A stretch of DNA of 64,000 nt from Hymenobacter rubripertinctus. Its GTDB lineage: Bacteria > Bacteroidota > Bacteroidia > Cytophagales > Hymenobacteraceae. This document shows positions 20,080 to 29,073 of the stretch, piece after piece. Each line of letters begins with the position of its first letter. Within the stretch, counting starts at the first letter, position 1. Location of the stretch: contig NZ_QYCN01000001.1 of NCBI RefSeq assembly GCF_003583925.1, positions 1-64,000 of the forward strand. Direction: 5' to 3'. The notes under the pieces are model-generated. The model saw only the letters and a list, made by a program, of their open reading frames with translations, ran no database searches and was not told the origin of the DNA. The position numbers and the translations under genes are program-made.

Positions 20080-20655
20080 ATGTACACTGCCTTTCCCACT
20101 CCTGCCCCGCCCGATACCCCGCTGCTGACGGCGCGCCTGATGCTGCGGCCCTACCAGCCCCCGGATGGGGCGGCGTTTTTTGGGCTCATCGACGCCGACC
20201 GCACCCGTCTGCGCCCCTCGTTTCCGGCCCGCGAAGCCACGGCCGCCACGCCGGCCGCCGCCACCCGCCTGCTCCATCAGTTCCGCCACGACTGGACGAC
20301 CGGCCGCCTCTACGTGCTCGGCATCTGGCACCGCCAGACCGGCGAATACCTCGGCGACATCAGCCTCAAACCCAACTGGACCCCGCCCATCACCCTCGAA
20401 ATCGGGTATTACCTAGCCACGGCCGCCGAGGGCCAGGGCTATGCCCGCGAGGCGCTGGCCGCCGTTACCGGCTTCGGCTTCGACACCCTGCACGCCAAAC
20501 GCCTGCTCATCCGCTGCCGCCCCGACAACCCGCGTAGCCTCGCCGTAGCCGTGGCCTTGGGCTTCCAGCCGCTGCCGGTGCGCCCGCGCCCGGCCTGGCT
20601 GCGCCGGATGCTGGGCGGCAGCCCGCCGGTGCTGTATTATATACTGAAGCGGTGA
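20080..20655 (+). CDS. GNAT-family N-acetyltransferase (RimJ/RimL type)
   Basis: The product is 191 residues, typical of the Acetyltransf_3 group. It opens TPLLTARLMLRPYQPPDGAAFF, has the core strand GEYLGDISLKPN and the acetyl-CoA loop EIGYYLATAAEGQGYAREAL, and closes with AKRLLIRCRPDNPRSLAVAVALGF. Relatives acetylate protein N-termini, amino acids or small molecules; the substrate here is unknown. The gene is alone and convergent with the minus-strand gene ending at 20675. Confidence 0.88.
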   Translation: MYTAFPTPAPPDTPLLTARLMLRPYQPPDGAAFFGLIDADRTRLRPSFPAREATAATPAAATRLLHQFRHDWTTGRLYVLGIWHRQTGEYLGDISLKPNWTPPITLEIGYYLATAAEGQGYAREALAAVTGFGFDTLHAKRLLIRCRPDNPRSLAVAVALGFQPLPVRPRPAWLRRMLGGSPPVLYYILKR

Positions 20656-20674
20656 TGGATTGAACGCTTATCCC

Positions 20675-21376
20675 TTACTGCTTCTTCTTCACGTCGAATC
20701 GGTAACGCAGCCCAAGATTCCAGCCGCGCTGGAATCCGAAGGTGCTATTTAGTTGCTGGGTGCTGAAAGTACGGTCGATAGCGCGCAGGTTTTTGGTCAG
20801 CGACACATCCAGCGCAGCTTCAAAGTGCCGCCCGAATCGATAGGAGACGGCAGGACCGAACGTTAAATAGGAGTTAGTGACACGGTCACCCCATGAATTA
20901 TTTAGCACGACCTGCTGATTCACTTCACTCACTGCTTTCAACTTATCGCGGTAATGAACAACGGTCAGGCCTGCTAATCCATCGAATTGGATACGATGCT
21001 CGACTTGGCGGGTAAGGCGGCGACGCAATAACACGGGCAGAGCCTTAACCCAAGCCTCAGCGTAGCTATACCGCGAGGTTGGCTCCCCCGCTATGGTAGT
21101 GCCGTAAGCGGTACGTTCATCCAAAAAGTGATAAGCCGAATACCCCATCTCCACTGCCCAGCGAGGGGTAAGCCAACGACCTAATTTAAACTGATATGGC
21201 CCCACTCCTGTCAGGCCGGGAGCAGAGCCTACAACAACTATTTCAAAATCATGGTCGGCTAGTTGAGCGGTTGCGTACCAAGACAGGGGAGCAGGCTCAA
21301 GTAGAGTCTGAGCTCTGGCCTGCATTCCTCCTACTACGAGTAGTAATGTGATGTAAGAAACAATTGAGGTTCTCAT
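20675..21376 (-). CDS. Putative outer-membrane beta-barrel protein
   Basis: The product is 233 residues with a signal peptide (IVSYITLLLVVGGMQARAQ). Alternating hydrophobic strands follow: YQFKLGRWLTPRWAVEMGYSAYHF, SYLTFGPAVSYRFGRHFEAALDVSLTK and a final WNLGLRYRFDV, which together suggest an eight-strand-type barrel. It starts 3 bp after the stop of the lipoprotein gene, so the two are surely one operon. GC is visibly lower than in flanking genes, as in its partner. The function is unknown. Confidence 0.75.
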   Translation of the reverse strand: MRTSIVSYITLLLVVGGMQARAQTLLEPAPLSWYATAQLADHDFEIVVVGSAPGLTGVGPYQFKLGRWLTPRWAVEMGYSAYHFLDERTAYGTTIAGEPTSRYSYAEAWVKALPVLLRRRLTRQVEHRIQFDGLAGLTVVHYRDKLKAVSEVNQQVVLNNSWGDRVTNSYLTFGPAVSYRFGRHFEAALDVSLTKNLRAIDRTFSTQQLNSTFGFQRGWNLGLRYRFDVKKKQ

Positions 21377-21379
21377 ACC

Positions 21380-22420
21380 TTACTTCTTTTTGGAACAGAA
21401 ATAAATATAATCACCCCCAGCTCCTTCATTCAAGTCCTGAGTATAATCTGCATCCCACCCAACTGGTGGCACCGGACGCGCATTATTACTAGAAATCACC
21501 CCGACTTCTATTGGACGGCCATAGCTTGGGGCCTTGAATTGATAGCCATAAATGTATCGACCATGAGCTCCATCATTTAAGTCGGGATGCTTCCAAGTGC
21601 TTCCGGGAACAGGATTTAACGTCCACAATGGTACAAAGCCCCTAGGCTGGTTTACGGGAGAACTTATCCCCGTCGGTGTCTTGAACGCCTGAATTTCACG
21701 TACCGGCCCTGATATATCATCCTGAGCCCAACCCCAGCCTGTCTCATCACCGAGCCGAACATAGCTGGGTCTTCTGGTGAACGTGAGAAACATTCGCATT
21801 CCTCCCGTACCTCGGTTCAAATCGACGGCAATCTTGTAATAGCCAGCGAGTGGCTGCTCAAGTTCCCCTTTCACTATTTTAAGGTCATAAATATATCCAT
21901 TCGGATTTACTGCGTCCGTATATGTTGAGGTAGTTTCGCTGCTAACGAACACGGTAGCCGATGGAGACGAGCCGCCACCTACAGGCCCTTGATAGCACGG
22001 CGAACCAGGGTCGAGAGTGCTCGGGTCGCATGGCTCATCTATAGACCTGCTAATAGCGGCTGTCGAGCGAGTATACCGAATGGTGCGTAGCGCGAACCCT
22101 TTGTTTGGGTCCCGCAAGCTTACATCACACTTAGGACGTGCAATCGGGTGTCCTTCTGCATCTAACAAGGTGGGGGTTCCCTTCGCTACATACTGGCCTA
22201 CGGGGTCCACGATTTCGCCGCGTTCAACCCGCTCTACAAAGCGCAGCCACTCAGCCTGCGCTTTAGAGGTTGATTTGGCAGATTCAGTATTAGCCAACAA
22301 CTGTTTTACTTGTACTGCACTAGGTTTCGGTTCTGGTTGAAGGGCTTTCTCACATCCCCATAAAGCAATTACCCCCCCCAATAATAGAGTAGATAGGACT
22401 CGTGTATTCTTTTGTTTCAT
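21380..22420 (-). CDS. Lipoprotein with three MABP-like beta-prism motifs
   Basis: I start at the ATG at 22420, giving 346 residues with a lipobox (IALWGC, Cys23). A upstream in-frame extension would bury this signal. The C-terminal half carries three copies of a D-L-N-x-G-x-x-G motif followed by aromatic strands, near residues 200, 280 and 329 (the last is DLNEGAGGDYIYFC). In eukaryotes this motif marks the MABP beta-prism domain, which binds membranes; some bacterial pore-forming proteins carry similar prisms. A membrane- or carbohydrate-binding surface role is inference. It is the first gene of a two-gene operon with an outer-membrane protein and is clearly AT-richer than its neighbours, suggesting acquisition. 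Confidence 0.75.
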   Translation of the reverse strand: MKQKNTRVLSTLLLGGVIALWGCEKALQPEPKPSAVQVKQLLANTESAKSTSKAQAEWLRFVERVERGEIVDPVGQYVAKGTPTLLDAEGHPIARPKCDVSLRDPNKGFALRTIRYTRSTAAISRSIDEPCDPSTLDPGSPCYQGPVGGGSSPSATVFVSSETTSTYTDAVNPNGYIYDLKIVKGELEQPLAGYYKIAVDLNRGTGGMRMFLTFTRRPSYVRLGDETGWGWAQDDISGPVREIQAFKTPTGISSPVNQPRGFVPLWTLNPVPGSTWKHPDLNDGAHGRYIYGYQFKAPSYGRPIEVGVISSNNARPVPPVGWDADYTQDLNEGAGGDYIYFCSKKK

Positions 22421-22594
22421 AGCGGTGAAAAAGAGGCGGTTCGTAAGGAAAAATTCCGGGACAAGAATACGAAGTCGCAAAGTGAAATTCAAATCCTACA
22501 AGCTAATTATCTGACTCCTACATAGGAGCTTAATAGTTTTCCCACCGTGCTCTACTCCTCAAGCTCCGCCTTGCGGCGCAATGCGAACCATCAT

Positions 22595-23761
22595 CTACCG
22601 ATTGGGCCGCAGCGTGCTCAGCAAAAAGCTCTGGTTGAAATTGAGGTAGAGCGCGAAGGAGAAATCGAACAGGCCGTTGTTGAGGTCGTAGAGGGGCTCG
22701 AAGCGGGTGGTCAGCGTCACCTGGCCCGGCAGGCGGTAGTCGCGCAGCACCCGCAGAATCAGCAGTTGCCGCTGCCGCTCGGTGTAGTTTACATCTACCG
22801 GCGAGGACGACACCGATTGATAGAGCCGCCCGCCCAGGGGCGAGATATGGCCTTTGCCGCTCCAGTAAGCCAGTTGCAGGTTGGAAAGCCGCGTATCGGC
22901 CCCCACATTCAGGTAGAGCCCCGTACCGCTTTTAAAGGGCAGCTCTTCGGTGAAAGAGTAGTCGTTGAAGTAGGTTACGTACCCATCGAAGTGCAGGGCG
23001 CTGACGAACCGGGACGTGAGGCCGCGCCGCACCCGCAGCCCGGTGGCCCCGTTGAATAAGGTCTGCAAAGGCTTGTCGATGGTATCAATCTGGCCGCCGC
23101 GGTGGGTGGCCGTGAACTGCACTGGCAGCGCCACCAGCCACCGGGCCGAGTCGGTGAGCAGGCGGTGTTCCAGGGCGAGGCCGCCGGCTACTTCCTCCTG
23201 AAAGTTGCTGAACCGGTACTGCTGCCGCACCCAGTTCACCCAGGCATCGAGGCTGGTGCGCGGGGTTTGCAGCTGGTACTGCACGCCTTCTTCCAGCTGG
23301 TTGGTCATCACCCGCTCAAAATCGAACAGCGGCTCGATGTAGCCGTGGTGCAGGTTGCCCTCCAGATTACCGAACAGCAGCGTGTGCGGCCCCTGCCGGT
23401 ATTTGAGCGTGAACAGCGGCCGGACCTGCCGCAGCCGGGTCGTACCGTAGTTTTTCCACAGAAACACGCCCGCTTCCAGGCGCAGGTTGCCGGCCGGGTA
23501 GTACACCAGCCGCGGGGCCAGCTGCGCCCCGAAATAGGTCAGGCCAGGGTCGATTTTATTGAAGTACTCGTTGTCCTTGTTGAACATAAACCCCCGCACA
23601 TCCAGCCGCAGTTGGTGCTCGTAGGCCGGACCGAGCGGGGCGCGGGACAGAAAAGCGCGGTTGTCGAGCTGGGCCCAGGCGGCCGAAGCGGTGAGCAGCC
23701 ACGCTAGGCTGGTCAGGATCAGGGTGCTGGCGCGGACCTGACTTTCTAAAAATTTTAGCAC
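22595..23761 (-). CDS. Hypothetical outer-membrane protein (388 aa)
   Basis: A signal peptide (LILTSLAWLLTASAAWAQ) is followed by many amphipathic strands rich in aromatic girdle residues (LRLEAGVFLWKNYG, PLFTLKYRQGPHTLLFGNLEG), ending FDFSFALYLNFNQSFLLS. The architecture is that of an outer-membrane barrel of unknown type. It is transcribed away from recA and sits just upstream of the low-GC pair, but its GC is normal for the genome, so it probably is not part of that acquisition. Confidence 0.7.
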   Translation of the reverse strand: MLKFLESQVRASTLILTSLAWLLTASAAWAQLDNRAFLSRAPLGPAYEHQLRLDVRGFMFNKDNEYFNKIDPGLTYFGAQLAPRLVYYPAGNLRLEAGVFLWKNYGTTRLRQVRPLFTLKYRQGPHTLLFGNLEGNLHHGYIEPLFDFERVMTNQLEEGVQYQLQTPRTSLDAWVNWVRQQYRFSNFQEEVAGGLALEHRLLTDSARWLVALPVQFTATHRGGQIDTIDKPLQTLFNGATGLRVRRGLTSRFVSALHFDGYVTYFNDYSFTEELPFKSGTGLYLNVGADTRLSNLQLAYWSGKGHISPLGGRLYQSVSSSPVDVNYTERQRQLLILRVLRDYRLPGQVTLTTRFEPLYDLNNGLFDFSFALYLNFNQSFLLSTLRPNR

Positions 23762-23929
23762 AGAAAAAAACTTCGGAATTCAACGAATTTCTTTAGCATT
23801 GCGGGCACAAAATATAGCCCGGCGGCGTTACCATTGCCCAGCCCCGAAACGCCCCCCTGGCGGGTTGTGTGGACTGGCCAAAACGCTTACATTCACCAAA
23901 CCTAAGCAATTCTACTTACCCCCTTTCTA

Positions 23930-25054
23930 ATGGCCGCAAACTCCGATAAAGCTGAAAAAGCCGACAAAAAAGACTCGAACCCCCAGGCCGAGAAGCTAAA
24001 GGCGCTCCAACTCACCCTCGACAAGCTCGACAAGAGCTACGGCAAGGGCACCGTGATGAAGCTCGACAGCAGCAAGGTGCAGGATGTGGAAGTTATCAGC
24101 ACCGGTTCGCTGGGCCTCGATATTGCCCTCGGCGTGGGTGGTTTGCCCAAGGGCCGCGTGGTGGAAATCTACGGCCCCGAGTCGTCGGGTAAAACCACGC
24201 TCACCATGCACTGCATCGCCGAAGCCCAGAAAAAAGGGGGCATTGCCGCCTTCATCGACGCCGAGCACGCCTTCGACCCGGTGTACGCCCGCAAGCTCGG
24301 CATCGACACGGCCAACCTGCTCATCGCCCAGCCCGACAATGGCGAGCAGGCCCTTGAAATTGCCGACCAGCTGATTTCCAGCGGCGCCATCGACATCATT
24401 GTTATCGACTCTGTAGCCGCCCTGGTGCCCAAAGGCGAACTGGAAGGCGATATGGGCGACTCGAAGGTAGGTCTGCACGCCCGCCTTATGTCGCAGGCCC
24501 TGCGCAAGCTCACCGGCACCATCAACAAAACCGGCTGCTGCTGCATTTTCATCAACCAGCTGCGCGAGAAAATCGGGGTGATGTTCGGCTCGCCCGAAAC
24601 CACGACCGGCGGTAACGCCCTCAAATTCTACGCCTCCGTACGCCTCGACATCCGCCGCATTGGCCAGATAAAAGAGGACAAGGACAACATCACCGGCAAC
24701 CGCACCAAAGTGAAGGTGGCCAAGAACAAGGTAGCCCCACCCTTTAAAGTAATTGAGTTCGACATCATCTACGGCGAAGGCATTTCCAAAGTGGGCGAAA
24801 TCCTCGATCTGGGCGTCGATATGGGCATTATCGCCAAGTCGGGCTCCTGGTTCAGCTACGACGGCAACCGGCTCGGCCAGGGCCGCGAGGGGGTGAAAAC
24901 CATCTTGCAGGACAACCCCGAGCTGGCCGACAAAATTGAAGCCCAGATTCGGGCCAAGGTGAAGGGCAACCCCGAGCAGGCCCTGGCCGTGCTGGAGGAA
25001 GACCGCACCGTGGACGCCGAAGAGGCTGTTGAGCCGGTTGAAGCCGAAGACTAA
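23930..25054 (+). CDS. recA: RecA recombinase
   Basis: The product is 374 residues. It forms filaments on single-stranded DNA, performs strand exchange and promotes cleavage of SOS-type repressors. Walker A is GPESSGKT (residues 82-89), Walker B lies in [15 protein letters not shown], and the signature [20 protein letters not shown] and L2-loop [19 protein letters not shown] are present. It has a Lys/Asp-rich N-terminal extension and an acidic C-terminal tail ([11 protein letters not shown]), typical of Bacteroidota. The gene is monocistronic with a terminator at 25079-25111. I saw no LexA-type operator. Confidence 0.98.
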   Translation: MAANSDKAEKADKKDSNPQAEKLKALQLTLDKLDKSYGKGTVMKLDSSKVQDVEVISTGSLGLDIALGVGGLPKGRVVEIYGPESSGKTTLTMHCIAEAQKKGGIAAFIDAEHAFDPVYARKLGIDTANLLIAQPDNGEQALEIADQLISSGAIDIIVIDSVAALVPKGELEGDMGDSKVGLHARLMSQALRKLTGTINKTGCCCIFINQLREKIGVMFGSPETTTGGNALKFYASVRLDIRRIGQIKEDKDNITGNRTKVKVAKNKVAPPFKVIEFDIIYGEGISKVGEILDLGVDMGIIAKSGSWFSYDGNRLGQGREGVKTILQDNPELADKIEAQIRAKVKGNPEQALAVLEEDRTVDAEEAVEPVEAED

Positions 25055-25078
25055 GCGTAGAGCACTGGCAACCATTGA

Positions 25079-25111
25079 AAGCTTCCCCGATCCGTCGGGG
25101 AAGCTTTTTTT
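25079..25111 (+). terminator. recA terminator
   Basis: A perfect 12-bp stem with a 4-base loop and seven T. Confidence 0.93.
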
Positions 25112-25261
25112 GTGCCTTGAGCATCACCGCCCTGCCTTCCGGGAAAAGTGGGAAACCCGCTCATTTACTCGTCCCGTTTTTTGCCCTGCCGGAATCCGAG
25201 TACCTTTACTGGCACCGCATTTGAGAAGATACCGGCTACTTCACCGTTCGTCGTTCCCCAC

Positions 25262-26086
25262 ATGGCCATCCGTCGCTGGATCTTATTACCTGCTTTTCTG
25301 CTCCCGCTGGCTGCTTTTGGTCCGCCGGCCGCCGATGCGTCCCGGTCCCTGGCAAACACCAGCTTCGATCGGGGCGAAACCCTTCAGTACAAGGTGCACT
25401 ACGGCCTCATCAACGCCGCCGAGGCCACCATTGAACTCGATGATAACGTGCACCGGGTGAACGAGCGCCCTTGCTACCGGGCCACCGTCACGGGCCGCAC
25501 CACCGGCTCGTTCGACTTCTTCCTGCGCATCCGCGACACCTGGCGCTCCTACATCGACACGACCAGCATTCTGCCCCAACGCTTCTTTCGCAACATTGAG
25601 GAAAACAACTACCGCAAGCGGGAAACGGTGGATTTCGACCACCAGCGCGCTGTGGCCGATGTGGAGAGCTACAAGAAAGACAAGAACGACGTGAAGAAGG
25701 GTACCTACAAAGTGCCTAACAACGTGCAGGACATCGTGAGCGGTTTCTACTTTCTGCGCACCATCAACTACGACCAGCGCCGGCCCGGAGAAGTCATCAA
25801 GGTCCAGGGCTTTTTCGATGAGAACGTATTTAGTATGGACGTCACCTACAAGGGCCGGGAAACGGTGGAAACCAAGGCCGGCACTATTCGCGTGATCCGG
25901 CTGGTACCCAAAATGCCCAGCAATAAAATTTTCAAGGGCGAAAACGCGGTTTCCGTGTTTCTTTCCGACGACCGGAACAAGATTCCGGTTCTCATCCAGG
26001 CCGAAATGTTCGTGGGTTCCGTGAAAGTGGACCTCTACAAATACAAAGGCTTGCGAAACCGATTGAATTTAGTAGCCAAGAATTGA
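25262..26086 (+). CDS. DUF3108 family protein
   Basis: From ATG 25262 the product is 274 residues with a signal peptide (LLPAFLLPLAAFGPPAADA). The DUF3108 core is visible (FDRGETLQYKVHYGLINAAEATIEL, then GSFDFFLRIRDTWRSYID, then GFYFLRTINYDQRRPGE). Members are periplasmic proteins of unknown function with a lipocalin-like or YceI-like beta fold. A possible TACCTTTA box lies at 25201-25208. It is followed by a terminator at 26095-26128. Confidence 0.85.
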   Translation: MAIRRWILLPAFLLPLAAFGPPAADASRSLANTSFDRGETLQYKVHYGLINAAEATIELDDNVHRVNERPCYRATVTGRTTGSFDFFLRIRDTWRSYIDTTSILPQRFFRNIEENNYRKRETVDFDHQRAVADVESYKKDKNDVKKGTYKVPNNVQDIVSGFYFLRTINYDQRRPGEVIKVQGFFDENVFSMDVTYKGRETVETKAGTIRVIRLVPKMPSNKIFKGENAVSVFLSDDRNKIPVLIQAEMFVGSVKVDLYKYKGLRNRLNLVAKN

Positions 26087-26094
26087 TGCTTGAT

Positions 26095-26128
26095 AAGGCG
26101 GCTCCCAGTTGGGGCCGCCTTTTTTTTT
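26095..26128 (+). terminator. Terminator of the DUF3108 gene
   Basis: An 8-bp perfect stem core (AAGGCGGC / GCCGCCTT) and a T run of nine. Confidence 0.88.
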
Positions 26129-26391
26129 AGTCCGTTCCGCTTTTTTTCCGCCTTCCGATGCTGCTTCCCGTTGCTACCCGTCGCCGCTCGGTGCTGCTGC
26201 CCGCGCCGCCCGCGCCTTCCGCCCTGGTCGATTTCGTCTGGCCTATTCCGAATCCGGTGCCGGCCAAGCTGCCCCCGGGTCTGGTTTTCAACCGGCGCGG
26301 AACGGGTAACGAAAACGTAACACGCCGCGCCCGCCGGCCGGCGGTACTTTTGTCGTCACGCCTTCTCTTCTACCCTAAAGCGCCCCGAGCC

Positions 26392-27093
26392 GTGCAACCA
26401 ACCACCCACCCCAATGCCTACAAGATTCTGGTCGTCGATGATGACCCCGACATCGTGGAGCTACTGGAATACAACCTGCGCAAAGAAGGTTACGAAGTGG
26501 CCAGCGCCCCCGACGGCCGCCAGGCCCTGGAAATAGCGCCCCAGTTCGCGCCCGACATCATTCTGCTGGACGTGATGATGCCCCACCTGGACGGCATCGC
26601 GGCCTGCCGCCAGTTACGCGAGCTGCCCAAGTTCAAGGACACCTACATCATTTTCCTGACGGCCCGGGCCGAGGAATTTTCGGAAGTGGCGGCCTTCGAT
26701 GCCGGGGCCGACGACTTTATCGCCAAGCCCATCAAGCCCCGGGCTTTGCTCAGCCGCCTGGCCGCCTTTGTGCGCCGCGACAAAGACCCCCAGCACGTTT
26801 CCGACACCACTGAAATCAACGGCCTCATCATCGACCGCACTGGCTTCGCCGTGTACCAGGACGGCCGCAAAATCACGCTGCCCAAGAAGGAGTTTGAGCT
26901 GCTGGCCTTCCTGGCGGCCTCCCCCCACAAGGTATTCGGCCGCGACGAGCTACTCCAGAATATCTGGGGCAACGATGTGTTCGTGCTGGCCCGCACCGTG
27001 GACGTACACGTGCGCAAAGTGCGCGAAAAAGTGGGCGACCACCACATCCAGACCATTAAGGGCGTGGGCTACAAGTTCAACACGGACAACTAA
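26392..27093 (+). CDS. OmpR/PhoB-family response regulator
   Basis: I choose the GTG at 26392, giving 233 residues; the open frame upstream encodes unlikely low-complexity sequence and overlaps a TACTTTTG box at 26345-26352. The receiver domain has the acidic pair at Asp16-18, the phosphorylated Asp60 (DIILLDVMMP) and the conserved Lys in IAKPIKPRAL. The winged-helix domain follows (TLPKKEFELLAFLAA … RTVDVHVRKVREKVGD, then IKGVGYKF). The cognate histidine kinase is 116 bp downstream, separated by a perfect 35-bp inverted repeat. Architecture and length match PhoB, but the regulon is unknown. Confidence 0.93.
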   Translation: MQPTTHPNAYKILVVDDDPDIVELLEYNLRKEGYEVASAPDGRQALEIAPQFAPDIILLDVMMPHLDGIAACRQLRELPKFKDTYIIFLTARAEEFSEVAAFDAGADDFIAKPIKPRALLSRLAAFVRRDKDPQHVSDTTEINGLIIDRTGFAVYQDGRKITLPKKEFELLAFLAASPHKVFGRDELLQNIWGNDVFVLARTVDVHVRKVREKVGDHHIQTIKGVGYKFNTDN

Positions 27094-27100
27094 ATCTGAA

Positions 27101-27200
27101 TTAAAAATTAAAAGTGAAAAATTAAAAATTGGCCGTTCTATCCGTTTTCGGGCGGAGAAGTGACACGGCCAATTTTTAATTTTTCACTTTTAATTTTTAA
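27101..27200. repeat. Perfect 35-bp inverted repeat made of TTAAAAA-type heptamers
   Basis: The arms are 27101-27135 and 27166-27200 with no mismatch, around a 30-base loop. Each arm is four near-identical heptamers (TTAAAAA, TTAAAAG and similar) plus GGCCG at the inner end. The element starts 7 bp after the regulator stop codon and ends 9 bp before the kinase ATG. Confidence 0.95.
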
Positions 27201-27209
27201 TTGACCGCC

Positions 27210-28295
27210 ATGCGTCTCAACATTACTTCCCGGAGCATTGCCATTCTGCTGTCGATTCTGGTGGCGACGGTGCTGACGGCGCTGGCTTTCATTGCGCCTG
27301 CCATGCCCTTGCAGCAGGGCGTGCTGGCGGCCGGCATCACCATCGCGGCCTGCTTCCTGCTGCTTTACCTCATGTTTGAGGCCCTGATTTTTCGGGAAAT
27401 CAACAACATTTATGAGGGGCTGGAACACATCAAGCGCAAGGAGTTCCGACGCATGTCGAACAAGTTTCTGTTCCGGCCGGAACCGCTCAAGCGCATGCGC
27501 GACGAGATTCTGGACATGGCCCAGCGCAAACAGCAGGAAATCGACGAGCTGCACCGCCTCCAGGAGCTGCGGCGCGAGTTTCTGGCCGATGTCTCGCACG
27601 AGCTGAAAACGCCCATCTTCGCGGCCCAGGGGTTTGTGCATACGGTGCTGGAGGAGGAGGAAGAGGACGGCATGGACGCCTTCACCCGGAAGAGGTTCCT
27701 GCGCAAAGCCGCCACCAGCCTCGATGCCCTGGACGCCCTGGTGCAGGATTTGGTCACCATTTCCCAGCTCGAAAAGGGTGTGGTACGCATGCGTCGCCAG
27801 CGCTTCGATCTGGCCCAGCTCGTACGCGACATTTTCGAGCAACTGGAGCTAAAAGCCGCCAAGCGCCGGGTAACGCTGGAGCTGCGCTGCCCCGATGGCC
27901 CCGCGACCCAGCCCATGCGCGTGCTGGCCGACCGCAACCGCATCCGGCAGGTACTCATCAACCTGATCGACAACGCCATCAAGTACGGCCGCGAGCAGGG
28001 CCACGTGCGGATTTGCCTGGAGGAAAGCGGCAAAAGCATCCGCATCAGCGTGCAGGACGATGGGGAGGGAATCCCGAAGCAGCACCAGAGCCGCATTTTC
28101 GAGCGGTTTTACCGCATCGATAAAAGCCGCACCCGCGAGTCGAGGGATGCCGGCGGTTCCGGCCTGGGTCTGGCCATCAGCAAGCACATCATTGAGGCCC
28201 ATAAATCCACCATCCGCGTGCAGAGCGAGCCCGGCCAGGGCACCACCCTGGAATTCAAACTCCCCCGCCCCAGGGTGAAGGCAGTTGTGGGGTGA
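27210..28295 (+). CDS. Membrane sensor histidine kinase (PhoR-like)
   Basis: From ATG 27210 the product is 361 residues. Two membrane helices (about 8-28 and 37-58) are joined by a very short loop, so a large periplasmic sensor is absent. The HisKA domain has the phosphorylated His130 in FLADVSHELKTPI. The HATPase_c domain has the N-box INLIDNAIKYG, G1 DDGEGIPKQH, the F-box IFERFYRIDKSR and G2 GGSGLGLAISK. It pairs with the upstream response regulator. The short loop suggests it senses the membrane, or a partner protein, rather than a periplasmic ligand. Confidence 0.93.
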   Translation: MRLNITSRSIAILLSILVATVLTALAFIAPAMPLQQGVLAAGITIAACFLLLYLMFEALIFREINNIYEGLEHIKRKEFRRMSNKFLFRPEPLKRMRDEILDMAQRKQQEIDELHRLQELRREFLADVSHELKTPIFAAQGFVHTVLEEEEEDGMDAFTRKRFLRKAATSLDALDALVQDLVTISQLEKGVVRMRRQRFDLAQLVRDIFEQLELKAAKRRVTLELRCPDGPATQPMRVLADRNRIRQVLINLIDNAIKYGREQGHVRICLEESGKSIRISVQDDGEGIPKQHQSRIFERFYRIDKSRTRESRDAGGSGLGLAISKHIIEAHKSTIRVQSEPGQGTTLEFKLPRPRVKAVVG

Positions 28296-28321
28296 CGTTC
28301 CCTTTCCACTTCCGAATCCCC

Positions 28322-28329
28322 TACCTTTG
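28322..28329 (+). promoter_or_regulatory. Putative -7 box TACCTTTG, near-leaderless start
   Basis: A perfect TAnnTTTG match ending only 8 bp before the ATG at 28338. Transcription from it would begin within a few bases of the start codon. Confidence 0.45.
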
Positions 28330-28337
28330 CGGCTTCT

Positions 28338-29051
28338 ATGAAGCTGCCTGATTTCAACGACCTGATTTTGTTTGAAGACGATGATTTCATCATCATCAAC
28401 AAACCCCCTTTCTTGGCCACGCTCGACGAGCGGTTTGGCGGGGCACCTAACATTCTGCGCCTGGCCCGGGAGAAGTACGAGGACGTGCAGGCCTGCCACC
28501 GCCTCGACAAGGAAACGAGCGGGGCGCTGGCGCTGGCCAAAAACCCGGCTGCTTACCGCCACCTGGCCATGCAGTTTGAGGACCGGCAGGTGCGCAAGGT
28601 GTACCACGCCGTGGCTTGGGGCGTGCACCACTACGACGGCCTGCGCGTGGACCGCAGCATCGAAACCACTACCAAGGGCAAGGCCCGGCTGGCCTACAAG
28701 GGCAAACCGGCCGTAACGCTGGTGCGCACCCTCGAAGCCTACGCCCGCCACACGCTGCTGGAGTGCCAGCCCATCACGGGCCGCATGCATCAGATTCGCC
28801 TCCACCTGGCCTACCTGCAAGCCCCCATCGTGGGCGACGGCATGTACGGCGGCGACGATTTTTTCCTGTCGTCGCTCAAAAAGAAGTTCAACGTGAAGCA
28901 GGGCGAGGAAGAACAGCCCTTCATCAAGCGCTTCGCGCTGCACGCCGCCCAGCTCACGTTTGCCAAGCTCGATGGCGAATCGGTGACCATTGAGGCCCCC
29001 TACCCCAAGGATTTCCGGGTGCTGGTGGAAAACATGCGCCAGTATCAATAA
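28338..29051 (+). CDS. RluA-family pseudouridine synthase
   Basis: The product is 237 residues, a compact RluA/RsuA-type catalytic domain without an S4 domain. It converts specific uridines of rRNA or tRNA to pseudouridine. The catalytic Asp57 lies in ACHRLDKETSGAL. Other family motifs are DDFIIINKPPFLAT, KVYHAVAWG, and LLECQPITGRMHQIRLHLAYL followed by PIVGDGMYGG. The target RNA cannot be deduced. It starts 42 bp after the kinase stop, with its own possible promoter box. Confidence 0.92.
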   Translation: MKLPDFNDLILFEDDDFIIINKPPFLATLDERFGGAPNILRLAREKYEDVQACHRLDKETSGALALAKNPAAYRHLAMQFEDRQVRKVYHAVAWGVHHYDGLRVDRSIETTTKGKARLAYKGKPAVTLVRTLEAYARHTLLECQPITGRMHQIRLHLAYLQAPIVGDGMYGGDDFFLSSLKKKFNVKQGEEEQPFIKRFALHAAQLTFAKLDGESVTIEAPYPKDFRVLVENMRQYQ

Positions 29052-29073
29052 AGGGTTTGAGCTACAAACCCTT

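Noticed and set aside
26158..26391. N-terminal extension of the response regulator
   Set aside because: Pro/Arg-rich translation without similarity to receiver domains, overlapping the preceding terminator region and a possible promoter box.
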